29,483 nucleotides of DNA, taken from positions 1 to 29,483 of the IMG/VR virus record IMGVR_UViG_3300017951_000078. One strand, given 5' to 3'. Under the pieces are notes generated by a model. It was not told the DNA's origin, ran no database searches, and saw nothing but the letters and a program-made list of their open reading frames with translations. Positions within the stretch are counted from its first letter, which is position 1, and the number at the start of each line of letters is the position of its first letter. The stretch comes from a virus. The translations under genes and the position numbers were made by a program. Positions 16,501 through 23,929 of the stretch are shown piece by piece.

Positions 16501-19114
16501 ATTAAGTGAACAGTTTAAGAAATTTGGAAACGAAGAATTAATAAAGTTGTTTGAAATGTCAACTAGTATTGTTGAAGAGTATTATGAGCTTCTTAATGGA
16601 GAAGTGGAAGTTGAGGAACTCGAAAGAAGCTTAATCAGAACTAAGCAAAGATTAACAAATATAACAAGGCAAAAGGGCGCAACCTCTTTTGATCAAAAAA
16701 TTAGAGATAGTTACGATCAATTGTTGTCCAGTATACAAGATCAAATATCTACAGATTTAAAATTAACTGCTGAGCAACTTGTAAGGAGACGTTTCGGAAA
16801 TCAATTAGCGCAATTAGGTCAAACTAGATCACAAGCAGAAGCTGCATTTAGTCTTAAAAATATAAGCGGATTGCAAACCGCTTTTGATCAAGCAAAATTT
16901 ACTCAAAGTGATCCGGCATTGCAAGCTTATGAACGTGCTATGGCAGATTTTGTGTTGAATCCTGATCAAGCATTAGCAGATTTAAGAAGCGATATATCTA
17001 AAGGCATTTTTCAGGGTGAAGATATAGATAAACTTCAGAATTATGTCGCAGATTTATCTGAAACAAGAAGGCAAGAATTAGTAAACCTTCAATACGAAGA
17101 AAATGTTTTAAGAGCTAGGCAAGAAATCGAACTACAGCGAGCAAAAAACACTGACAAGCTTGCTACTTTAGGCTTCCTTGAGCGTTCCGGTCAATTTCAA
17201 GCACGAATAAATCAAGTAGGAACTATTAGGCCAATGCAAAGAGAGCTGGCTAACCTTGAATCTCAAAGAGGTCTTATTAGCAGTTCTCCATTTTTAAATG
17301 CTGCAGAAAAGTTTGAACAAACTCAAAAATTAGATGCAGATATATTTAAAAAGCAAAGAGAAATTGAGGCAGCTAGGCAAAAGTTTGAATTGGATATGTT
17401 TGATGCTCAAAAATCTTTCGAAAGAGAAAGATTGAGTACCGAATTATCATTAGCTGATGCGCAGGTAAGAGCTCAAGGCATTTTAACTCAAGCTTTAAAT
17501 AATTTAGCCGAAGTCATAGCTAACCCAGCTTCTATTATTGAGCAAGCCAAAAAGAACGTATTAAACGATAGATATGAAAGATACAAGTCTGACTTTGAAG
17601 GAACAAAAGATGTTGATAAGAGAAGAGCCCTGACTAAATCTTTCAAAGAGGATCAAAAATTAATAAATGATAGATACTCTCAGCTTCAAGAAACAACCGG
17701 ATATTCTCCAAATAAAACAGGGTCAACAAGCGTAAGCGCTTTTCGAGGTGTGTCTGATAGTTTAAGCCAAGTTTCTGTAGAAATGAGTAGGCTGCAAATT
17801 TTAACAGATCAAGAAAGGGAGCTGATTGTAAAAACTTTTGGTGAAGACGGCATAGACGCTTTAAATAACTTTAAAGAAAAACAAAAAGCAGCGCAACAAG
17901 AATTTGAAAATGTGCGTGGAGCAGGATCTTTTACGAGAGGCCTTGAAAAAGGTTTTAATAATATAACTGATGATGTAGACACTTTTAGATTTACTTTAGG
18001 GGAAGAAATTCCAGATATGTTTGCAAATAATATGGCAAACGCTCTTAATCAAGCAATGGATGGGGCCGAAGATTTAGGTGATGCTTTAAGAGGGGCTGCG
18101 ATTGGATTTTTGACAGAAATAAGAAATCAATTAACAGCGAATGCTGTAAAAGGTTTAATAAGTGGGACACAAGGATTATTTAGCTCAGACTATAGCGGCA
18201 TAACTGCAAGCAAAGAACAAAGAGGAGGTTTTATTCATGCTCAAAATGGTATGTACATATCTGGCAACAGATACGGTGACCGTAATCCGGCGTTACTTGA
18301 AGATGGAGAATATGTATTAAATAGAAATGCTGTTCGTGCTTTAGGTGGGCCAAATTCTATAGATCAACTTAATTTTGGAATGGCTCCGAGATTTCAGTCA
18401 GGAGGATCAGCATTTATCAATGAACCGATGGGTAGTTCAAGATTAAGCGGGTTATTTTATGCTTCTGATGATCCTGCATTGCAAGAAGCTAGAGACGCTG
18501 CTAGAGCTAGATACGAAGAAAGGCAACGAAAAAAAGCGGAAAGCAAAGCGTTAAGAAACGCTTTTATAAGTGCTTTAGCTATGGGCGCATTTAGCGGCGT
18601 ATCAGGATATATACAAGATCAAGGGGGTCTTGGAGAAATGTTCAAAAATAAGGGCTCAGGTGCAGATCCCGGTGGAGAATTAGAAATACAAAAAGGTGGG
18701 TACATAAATAGCGGCGCACGAAATATAGATTCTATTCCTGCTTTTATGGCTGGAGGAGAGTTTGTGATGAACAATAAAGCTGTTCGTAAATATGGATTAG
18801 GTTTTATGAGCAGGCTGAACGGGGGATACATTCCTACTTATCAATCTGGGGGATCGGTCGCTGAATCTCCGGCTCCCACTTTAAACGCCATGGGCGGAGG
18901 AAGCACTAATAACATCAACATTAGTGTTAATATGGGTGGATCACAGTCTGGTGAAGCGTCTAGCGGTTCATTAGGAAACGGTCAAGATGGAGGAGATGAT
19001 ACTTCAAATGCAGAAGAGTTGTCCAAGAGAATTGAGGCCGCAGTAGTTAAAGTTATACAAAAAGAACAAAGAGTTGGCGGCTTGTTAACAGAAGGCGGCA
19101 GAAAGAATAACTAA
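13580..19114 (+). CDS. Tape measure protein
   Basis: A protein of 1844 residues from the ATG at 13580; an in-frame TTG at 13568 overlaps the promoter-like motif and is less likely. It sets tail length and spans the tube lumen. Residues about 60-200 match the phage minor tail/tape measure core (helices with SRQGLSVEEVSKRTADAL). Hydrophobic segments lie near 405-440, 680-705 and 733-765 (Gly/Ala-rich), typical of the part inserted in the host membrane during DNA entry. Long coiled-coil regions follow (about 1000-1400). The C-terminal 300 residues hold two related blocks, around 18223 and 18695, each with GEYVLN/GEFVMN and a Gly-rich flank (FQSGG; YQSGG). No transglycosylase or peptidase domain is seen. 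At about 0.15 nm per residue the length suggests a tail near 280 nm. Confidence 0.9.
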   Translation: MAINIPANINLQVSGSRPLGKLTGDLNQFESSLRAANARVLAFGASTAIIAGITKSFKDLAATTIQVQKSFTDINRILSVTDSTFNKFGSDIFRIAKQTATGFDDVAKAALEFSRQGLSVEEVSKRTADALTLVRLTGIDAEKSVSLLTATVNAFSNLDTTKALNKFVAVETKFAVSAGNLIEGLSRVGSAATDAKVSFDELNALITAVQQTTGRGGAVIGNALKTIFTRLQRQSTLEQLERFNIGVRDIEGNILPAVRILENFAKAYDGLSDSTQAYLREQVAGVFQANNLSAILKDLNKEQSITAKSLEVSKNATNEAALANEKLNRSLSALLAQSSTEVAQLQANIGKVTFEPLAKSVTKIFVDSLEQINKVISTPQKDLESAGEQFGGFLSKGILKGLSNLLLPATAGIFTVLAVVAKRFLKDLAAAVPAYLGLETQAAKRLQLEQNILRVLQQQNEQTKKNTMLSTLPANKRQAAGVTSMELGAESASAMKEQRRIQDIQSRIALGGVGSSKGMVSAFGNVAGSLVGGALSIDPKASASMVAKANQLSSALAVGVKDQQKFNAQVKRVAQQYGVNYNQLLGQIRNASKVNLAGVVSQANPNFKKIQIEASKLAGSINRGSIQADVAALEMKEFAISLGMSSAQATKIANRMLLMSQQADQAAKGGFFTRLSRRMGGMGGRLGLGLATGLPMVAGLAEQAIFSDTPRSKLSGGERIFKSGLANVSSYASVGGTAGFIMGGPAGAAAGAAAGAIAGLAQAALNANLSLDELAEVTEEYANKTKEDTSLANQYIEAVRKLNDPALSGQARLEAQKKFQEVLEKVSKSDLPERFKSAGRNVTELASSLKLYEKERRRGEVIRGLGTKGAQLQLLQRGFTSAAGAPTGGSAAITSAEAYKFFDKETIASITPAFGEFFGYFADAAGKISPETAQKLNKIVKDNSGGLFGFDEEGLAKDLQSAFPDTIGLGDIEILSEQFKKFGNEELIKLFEMSTSIVEEYYELLNGEVEVEELERSLIRTKQRLTNITRQKGATSFDQKIRDSYDQLLSSIQDQISTDLKLTAEQLVRRRFGNQLAQLGQTRSQAEAAFSLKNISGLQTAFDQAKFTQSDPALQAYERAMADFVLNPDQALADLRSDISKGIFQGEDIDKLQNYVADLSETRRQELVNLQYEENVLRARQEIELQRAKNTDKLATLGFLERSGQFQARINQVGTIRPMQRELANLESQRGLISSSPFLNAAEKFEQTQKLDADIFKKQREIEAARQKFELDMFDAQKSFERERLSTELSLADAQVRAQGILTQALNNLAEVIANPASIIEQAKKNVLNDRYERYKSDFEGTKDVDKRRALTKSFKEDQKLINDRYSQLQETTGYSPNKTGSTSVSAFRGVSDSLSQVSVEMSRLQILTDQERELIVKTFGEDGIDALNNFKEKQKAAQQEFENVRGAGSFTRGLEKGFNNITDDVDTFRFTLGEEIPDMFANNMANALNQAMDGAEDLGDALRGAAIGFLTEIRNQLTANAVKGLISGTQGLFSSDYSGITASKEQRGGFIHAQNGMYISGNRYGDRNPALLEDGEYVLNRNAVRALGGPNSIDQLNFGMAPRFQSGGSAFINEPMGSSRLSGLFYASDDPALQEARDAARARYEERQRKKAESKALRNAFISALAMGAFSGVSGYIQDQGGLGEMFKNKGSGADPGGELEIQKGGYINSGARNIDSIPAFMAGGEFVMNNKAVRKYGLGFMSRLNGGYIPTYQSGGSVAESPAPTLNAMGGGSTNNINISVNMGGSQSGEASSGSLGNGQDGGDDTSNAEELSKRIEAAVVKVIQKEQRVGGLLTEGGRKNN

Positions 19115-19116
19115 TC

Positions 19117-20040
19117 ATGTCAAAAAACGCATCACCAAGTTACGAGCACATTTTTTATGTTAATGGCACTGGAATCTCTGGTATAAGAGATTTAGATATT
19201 AGTTACAGTGTTTCTCGTAACCCTATTAGTGCATTGGGCATTGGTCATGTACAACCTAGTTTGTCTGATGCTATACAAGGCGAAGTTAGTTTTACTAGAG
19301 ATTTAATTTATGAAGACCCGCTCTTCACCTTGACGGGCGATCAAATGGTGAATGGCACGTTGATTTATGCTTCAGATTTAGAAGAATCAAATGGTCAAGT
19401 TATAGGTTTTACTTCGGGTTATTTAACTAGTTATACAACAAGGGCAACTGTTGGAGATGTACCTACAACACAATGTAGTTTTGCGGTTTTTGGTCAATTA
19501 GGAAGCGGCGTAAGAAAAGGTGAATTAGATTATTCAGGTATTCATCCTTTATCTTCTATAAAGTTTATTAACCAAGGTTCTATAGTACTCAACGTAGACC
19601 AAAGTGAAACTAATAGAATAATGTCTTATGATCAACAATATACAATGGAGAGAATTCCTATATATGATCTAAGAGAAAAAACAAGCCAAAACTATTATGC
19701 TCCAACTCAAGTAATAAGTAAAACACCTGTTTCTGTGACGACAAATTTTGTTGTGGAAGTAGATAATTTTAAAACGGCGAACATGATAGATAACACCAGA
19801 AGCGGTGTTTACAGAAACTTGGATTTATATGTAAGGCAAGTAGATAGATCAGACGAAGGATTGCAAGACGAAACAGAAGCTTTTTTAAGAGACGAAAACA
19901 ATGAAATTCTAGAAGACGCAGGAAGAGTCACTGTTTTTTCATTCGATCCTATTTCAGGAAATTTAATATCAGAAAGTGTAACTACTTCTATAGATGGAGT
20001 GTTAACTGTAGCTTTAGGATTTCAAAACTATTTAAAATAA
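19117..20040 (+). CDS. Tail-tube-like protein, distal copy A
   Basis: A 307-residue protein starting three bases after the tape measure stop. It has two tube-like halves like the minus-strand tube proteins: domain 1 with GIRDLDISYSVSRNP and, at 101-126, GYLTSYTTRATVGDVPTTQC, the same pattern as the tube motif (GFxxDYTxxAxVGxxPT); domain 2 with SVTTNFVVEVDNF and a late strand TTSIDGVLTVALGFQ. It could be a distal tail ring or a second tube protein near the tip. Residues 255-275 are acidic. The tube-fold call is inferred from the shared motif and domain plan, not from an alignment score. Confidence 0.5.
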   Translation: MSKNASPSYEHIFYVNGTGISGIRDLDISYSVSRNPISALGIGHVQPSLSDAIQGEVSFTRDLIYEDPLFTLTGDQMVNGTLIYASDLEESNGQVIGFTSGYLTSYTTRATVGDVPTTQCSFAVFGQLGSGVRKGELDYSGIHPLSSIKFINQGSIVLNVDQSETNRIMSYDQQYTMERIPIYDLREKTSQNYYAPTQVISKTPVSVTTNFVVEVDNFKTANMIDNTRSGVYRNLDLYVRQVDRSDEGLQDETEAFLRDENNEILEDAGRVTVFSFDPISGNLISESVTTSIDGVLTVALGFQNYLK

Positions 20041-21929
20041 TGGGAAAAATACTTTCATACGGCAATTTAGGTGCACCAGCTGCTGCTGGAGATGTGTTGT
20101 TTATAGGAGACATATCAACAAGCGCCAGTAACCCTGAGATAAAATTTGTCATAACAAATGACCTATTTAGGCGGTCTAATATTTGGGCTGCAGATGGTAA
20201 CGGGTTAAGCTTGTATGATGACGGATCAACTTTAGGTGTTTTTATAAAAGACGGGGGTTATGTGGGAGTAGGTACTAATGCTCCCACAGCCCCTTTGCAT
20301 GTTTACGAAACTGCTGCAAACTCTGTTTTAAAATTAGAAACTTCTGCTGACAGTTACGATTCTTATATTGATTTTATTCAAGCTGGTACGAGTAAATTTA
20401 ACATAGGTTTTGATGATACAAATGATCAGCTTGTTATCACAAGGGCTATTGGTAGTAATACTGATATTGTAGTAGCTAGCAATGGTAATGTTGGAGTCGG
20501 AACAACAACTAGCTCTAGCACTTTAAATGTGTTAACAGACCTCAGGGTTGATTCTACTGCTGACATTATAATCGACGCAAGCAAAAAAGAAATTAGGGTA
20601 GATGATGGTGATTTAAAATTAATGGAGTATGGAGGCGGCACTTCTACTAATAAATCTACTGGAGGTGTGGAAATTTTTGGGAATGGAGGATCTTCCCCTT
20701 TATTTTATGCTAAAGTTGCTTCAACAACTGATGATACTCAAAATTTTGTGGGTATAGGTACAAATGCTCCTGATGCAAAGCTTCATGTAAAAGATGCTAG
20801 CGCAAATGTACTTCATTTAGAAACTACCACAAACACTAACCCTTATTTAAAATTAACTGGTAAATCAGGAGGCACTGCTTTTAGCAGTTATATATCTAGC
20901 TCTATAAACATAGTAGGTATAGGAGGATCGAATTCTGCTGGAACAGGGACTTTAAATATAAGCAGGGCAAGCGGAACAGAAGGTTATGTTCATATTGGTG
21001 GCACTTCATTCAGCCATAAATTTGCAGTTACCGATTCTGCAACTGGTGGATCTCCAACTGTAGCATCTTTAACATCTAATAATAGTACTGGGACTGTATT
21101 AAGAATAAGAAATGGATATAGTACTTTGGGTGATGGGGCAAGAAGTATAACAGCTTATACTATATTCAATGGAACAAATCAAATTATAAATTGGATTAAT
21201 GGCTATTTTCAAAACGGAGGATCCCGTTATTACGGCATACATTATAATGACGCTGGTGTAGGCGGAGATTCCTCGCTTAATTTTCAAAGTACATTAAATC
21301 AAAATTTATTTTATATAAATACTTCTGGTGCAGCTAATTTAGGTGGAGCTATACATACCCATAATTTATCTAGTTCGACTTCTGGTCATAATACAGGAAG
21401 ATTTGTTCAAGCTTATCATTTAAGAGTTTATCTGAATGGTACAGAAAATCAGCTTTTTGGGGGGTTTGGGCCTCCGATGAGGGCTGGAGGTCGTACTTAT
21501 TTAGGAACGTATAATCATCAAAGTACTTCTGTAGCTAATGTCACAGCAACGAGTATAGCCCCATTCGCAGGCAAACTAATAAAAGCTTTTGTTTCGGGGG
21601 GGAACGTTAATGCTCAGTATGATGAACCTATAAGTGTTAGTACAAGTTTGTTTTTTAATGTTACAGCGTCAGGTGGAACTCTTCCAGCTATAAGCGACGA
21701 TAGACTAATAAGCACAAACAGTGCAAATATTACTTTTTCGGGTGGAACTATAAAGTCAAATACTCCTTTAGCGATAGAAGAAGGCGGAACTTATGAATGG
21801 GATACTTCTACTGGTGGAACTTTAGAATTTGATGAAAAATCTTTAATTATGCTAGCGATAAAAGCTGGCGGTAGTATTCCTCAAAGTTGTATAAATCTTA
21901 CTTTAATATACGAATTTAAAGTCACATAA
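20040..21929 (+). CDS. Fibre-like structural protein with VGxGT...LHV repeats
   Basis: A 629-residue protein starting with an ATG that shares its A with the previous stop codon. It is rich in Gly, Ser, Thr and Asn and strongly beta-prone. The motif VGxGTxxxxxxLHV (or LNV) occurs at residues about 75-88, 151-164 and 237-250, a repeat common in phage fibre and spike shafts and often ahead of an S74 chaperone domain; no such domain is present here. The C-terminal 170 residues (from about 460) have no repeats and could be a globular head that binds a receptor. It lies between two tube-like proteins in tail-tip territory, so a side fibre or decoration is likely. The receptor is unknown. Confidence 0.6.
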   Translation: MGKILSYGNLGAPAAAGDVLFIGDISTSASNPEIKFVITNDLFRRSNIWAADGNGLSLYDDGSTLGVFIKDGGYVGVGTNAPTAPLHVYETAANSVLKLETSADSYDSYIDFIQAGTSKFNIGFDDTNDQLVITRAIGSNTDIVVASNGNVGVGTTTSSSTLNVLTDLRVDSTADIIIDASKKEIRVDDGDLKLMEYGGGTSTNKSTGGVEIFGNGGSSPLFYAKVASTTDDTQNFVGIGTNAPDAKLHVKDASANVLHLETTTNTNPYLKLTGKSGGTAFSSYISSSINIVGIGGSNSAGTGTLNISRASGTEGYVHIGGTSFSHKFAVTDSATGGSPTVASLTSNNSTGTVLRIRNGYSTLGDGARSITAYTIFNGTNQIINWINGYFQNGGSRYYGIHYNDAGVGGDSSLNFQSTLNQNLFYINTSGAANLGGAIHTHNLSSSTSGHNTGRFVQAYHLRVYLNGTENQLFGGFGPPMRAGGRTYLGTYNHQSTSVANVTATSIAPFAGKLIKAFVSGGNVNAQYDEPISVSTSLFFNVTASGGTLPAISDDRLISTNSANITFSGGTIKSNTPLAIEEGGTYEWDTSTGGTLEFDEKSLIMLAIKAGGSIPQSCINLTLIYEFKVT

Positions 21930-22744
21930 TGGCAACAAAATTCATAAAATATGAAAATGCGTTATTAAAAATTGCTAATCAAACCATATTAGCAAACCAA
22001 GCTACTATTGGTGTCGAAGCTTCTTTGCAACCTATTACAAACGTTACCGGTTCTACAATTAGGTATGCCCCAGCTGCGCCAATAAAAGGAACTTTATCTT
22101 TTACTCATTATTGTACAGGCAGTTTTCATGATTTTTTAAACCCTATAACAGCTATAGAGCACACCGGAGAACCTTTGAACGGGAGTTTAGGCGGTGTACA
22201 GTTCGCCAGCGGATATGTTAGATCTTTAAGTTTTGATGTTCAGCCTTTTCAGCCTATTGTTTTTCAGTCACAAATAGATATATACGGCGAATTGACTCAA
22301 CTATCTGATGATGGTGACGAAGACTTGGATAGAAAAAATCTACCTGTTATTCCTGAGGACACATTAATAGGTCATGGTTTGCGTTCTTATTTGGCTGGAG
22401 ATGATTTAGGAGTAAACAAAAAAGTTAGTTTTTCATATAGCGCTTCTGCAGATAGAAATCCTGTAGTTACCATACCAAATGAATTACCTTACAGAGTAAC
22501 TAAAGAAAATGTTATGATTAGCATGTCTGTTGAAGGCGAAGACTTTGGTGACATATTAAAAGTGACAGGTAATCAAGCTGGAGTAGAAATACAAGTGTAC
22601 GATGTTTATGGCGATTCAGCCATAACACAGTTTGGTTGCACAGGTCAAATATACAGAAATAACTTATCTGCAACTGCGGGTGGTTATATCCAAGGAGGCT
22701 TATCTTTGAGTCAAGAATTTTTAACCGGAAAAGCTGAAGTATGA
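21929..22744 (+). CDS. Tail-tube-like protein, distal copy B
   Basis: A 271-residue protein overlapping both neighbours (TAATG at its start, ATGA at its stop). It follows the same double-domain plan as the other tube-like proteins: an N-terminal strand pair around IGVEASLQPIT, the shared element at 95-121 (GYVRSLSFDVQPFQP then QSQIDIYGEL), and a second domain with VSFSYSASADRNP and VMISMSVEGED, ending in GYIQGGLSLSQEF. Its VGxxPT block is replaced by PFQP, so it is the most divergent member. A ring at the end of the tube or a distal tail adaptor is a likely role, given the gpM-like gene directly after it. Confidence 0.5.
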   Translation: MATKFIKYENALLKIANQTILANQATIGVEASLQPITNVTGSTIRYAPAAPIKGTLSFTHYCTGSFHDFLNPITAIEHTGEPLNGSLGGVQFASGYVRSLSFDVQPFQPIVFQSQIDIYGELTQLSDDGDEDLDRKNLPVIPEDTLIGHGLRSYLAGDDLGVNKKVSFSYSASADRNPVVTIPNELPYRVTKENVMISMSVEGEDFGDILKVTGNQAGVEIQVYDVYGDSAITQFGCTGQIYRNNLSATAGGYIQGGLSLSQEFLTGKAEV

Positions 22745-23928
22745 TAATAAATTCGGGTATTAATAATATTAATGTTTCAGCTTTTGAACTTGGGAATAAT
22801 TATTCTATGTTTGATGTTGTGTATTATAGTGGTTTTACTGATGGTGGTAGCGAAAATTATGCAACACAAAGTCAGTCTGGTCATTATTATTATACAGGTG
22901 CTGCGGCAACATCTAGCGCATCAAATACTCCGCCAAGTGCAAATTCTCCTTGGACTCAGAAGTTCTTTTTTGAATCTTCATATGGATCTTCGGTTTCGTA
23001 TAAAAACTCTTCATATGACAATAATTTCGGAGACGGATATTATAGTTATTTAAGCAAAAGCGAAAACAGTTTAAAGGCTGCGTTTTCAGTTCAACTAAGT
23101 AAAAGGTCAGATAAAGAAGCAAAAGCTGCTGTTCATTTATTAGAAGATTCTTTTAACAAAGGACCAAAGCCAAGTGGAGGATACACAGGTATATATTGGA
23201 CCCCTTTTTCGCCTTATGACAAAGAACACGAATTTTACATAGAAAATATAGAGAATCAATTAGAATACCCAAATGTAAATAATATATCTACAGTTTTTTA
23301 CGATGAAACTCAAAGCACTACAGATTGGCAAGATTTCTTTATTCCATTTAAGAACACTCAAGGATTTTTCAAAATAGGAGAAGATTATTCAAGAGATGAT
23401 ATTGTTTATGCAAGCGGATCTAGTTATACAAATTACACAAGCGGTTGGTATTATTACACAGGTTTAGATACTACAGCTGCAAGCGCTTCAAATGGGCCAG
23501 CTGCAAATGATTCTTTATGGGTTAAAGATACTTTTTATTTCGACATAAACAAAGGTATACAATTCAAAGAAGCGCCAAGATTTTACAAACAGAACTTCCC
23601 AAATGAATTTTATATAAGAGTTGATGATGGAATTAATAAAAGCTTACTGTTCTTAAATTTTATTTTGCGGGGTAGGTCAGACAAAGAAGCCAAATCTATT
23701 TTGCATTTTTTGGAAAAACATAGAGGAAAAGATCAATTTAGATTTACGCCACCAGCTCCTTATAATCAAGATAAAGTGTTTGTATGTCCTGAGTGGAGCC
23801 ATACTTTGAATTTTAAAGATAACAATGATATTAGTGTAAAATTTATAGAACAACCGATTGATTATATAACAAGGCAAGTTACTTTTAAAAGTTTAATTAC
23901 TATAGATCCCTATATAAGAGAAAGATAA
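22741..23928 (+). CDS. gpM-like minor tail protein with internal duplication
   Basis: A 395-residue protein made of two copies of one unit (about 21-190 and 216-372, offset about 190). Each copy starts with an aromatic 50-residue module (DVVYYSG/DIVYASG, then YYYTG, then a final Trp), similar in pattern to small CBM5/12-type carbohydrate-binding domains. A tail segment with the motif RSDKEAKA and helix (V/L)H(L/F)LE follows. The second copy then has FRFTPPAPYNQDKVFVCPEW and a late SVKFIEQP, the pattern of lambda gpM-like minor tail proteins; the first has a matching WTPFSPYD. gpM works at the tail tip with gpL. The sequence is directly followed by the adhesin gene. Confidence 0.6.
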   Translation: MIINSGINNINVSAFELGNNYSMFDVVYYSGFTDGGSENYATQSQSGHYYYTGAAATSSASNTPPSANSPWTQKFFFESSYGSSVSYKNSSYDNNFGDGYYSYLSKSENSLKAAFSVQLSKRSDKEAKAAVHLLEDSFNKGPKPSGGYTGIYWTPFSPYDKEHEFYIENIENQLEYPNVNNISTVFYDETQSTTDWQDFFIPFKNTQGFFKIGEDYSRDDIVYASGSSYTNYTSGWYYYTGLDTTAASASNGPAANDSLWVKDTFYFDINKGIQFKEAPRFYKQNFPNEFYIRVDDGINKSLLFLNFILRGRSDKEAKSILHFLEKHRGKDQFRFTPPAPYNQDKVFVCPEWSHTLNFKDNNDISVKFIEQPIDYITRQVTFKSLITIDPYIRER

Positions 23929-23929
23929 T

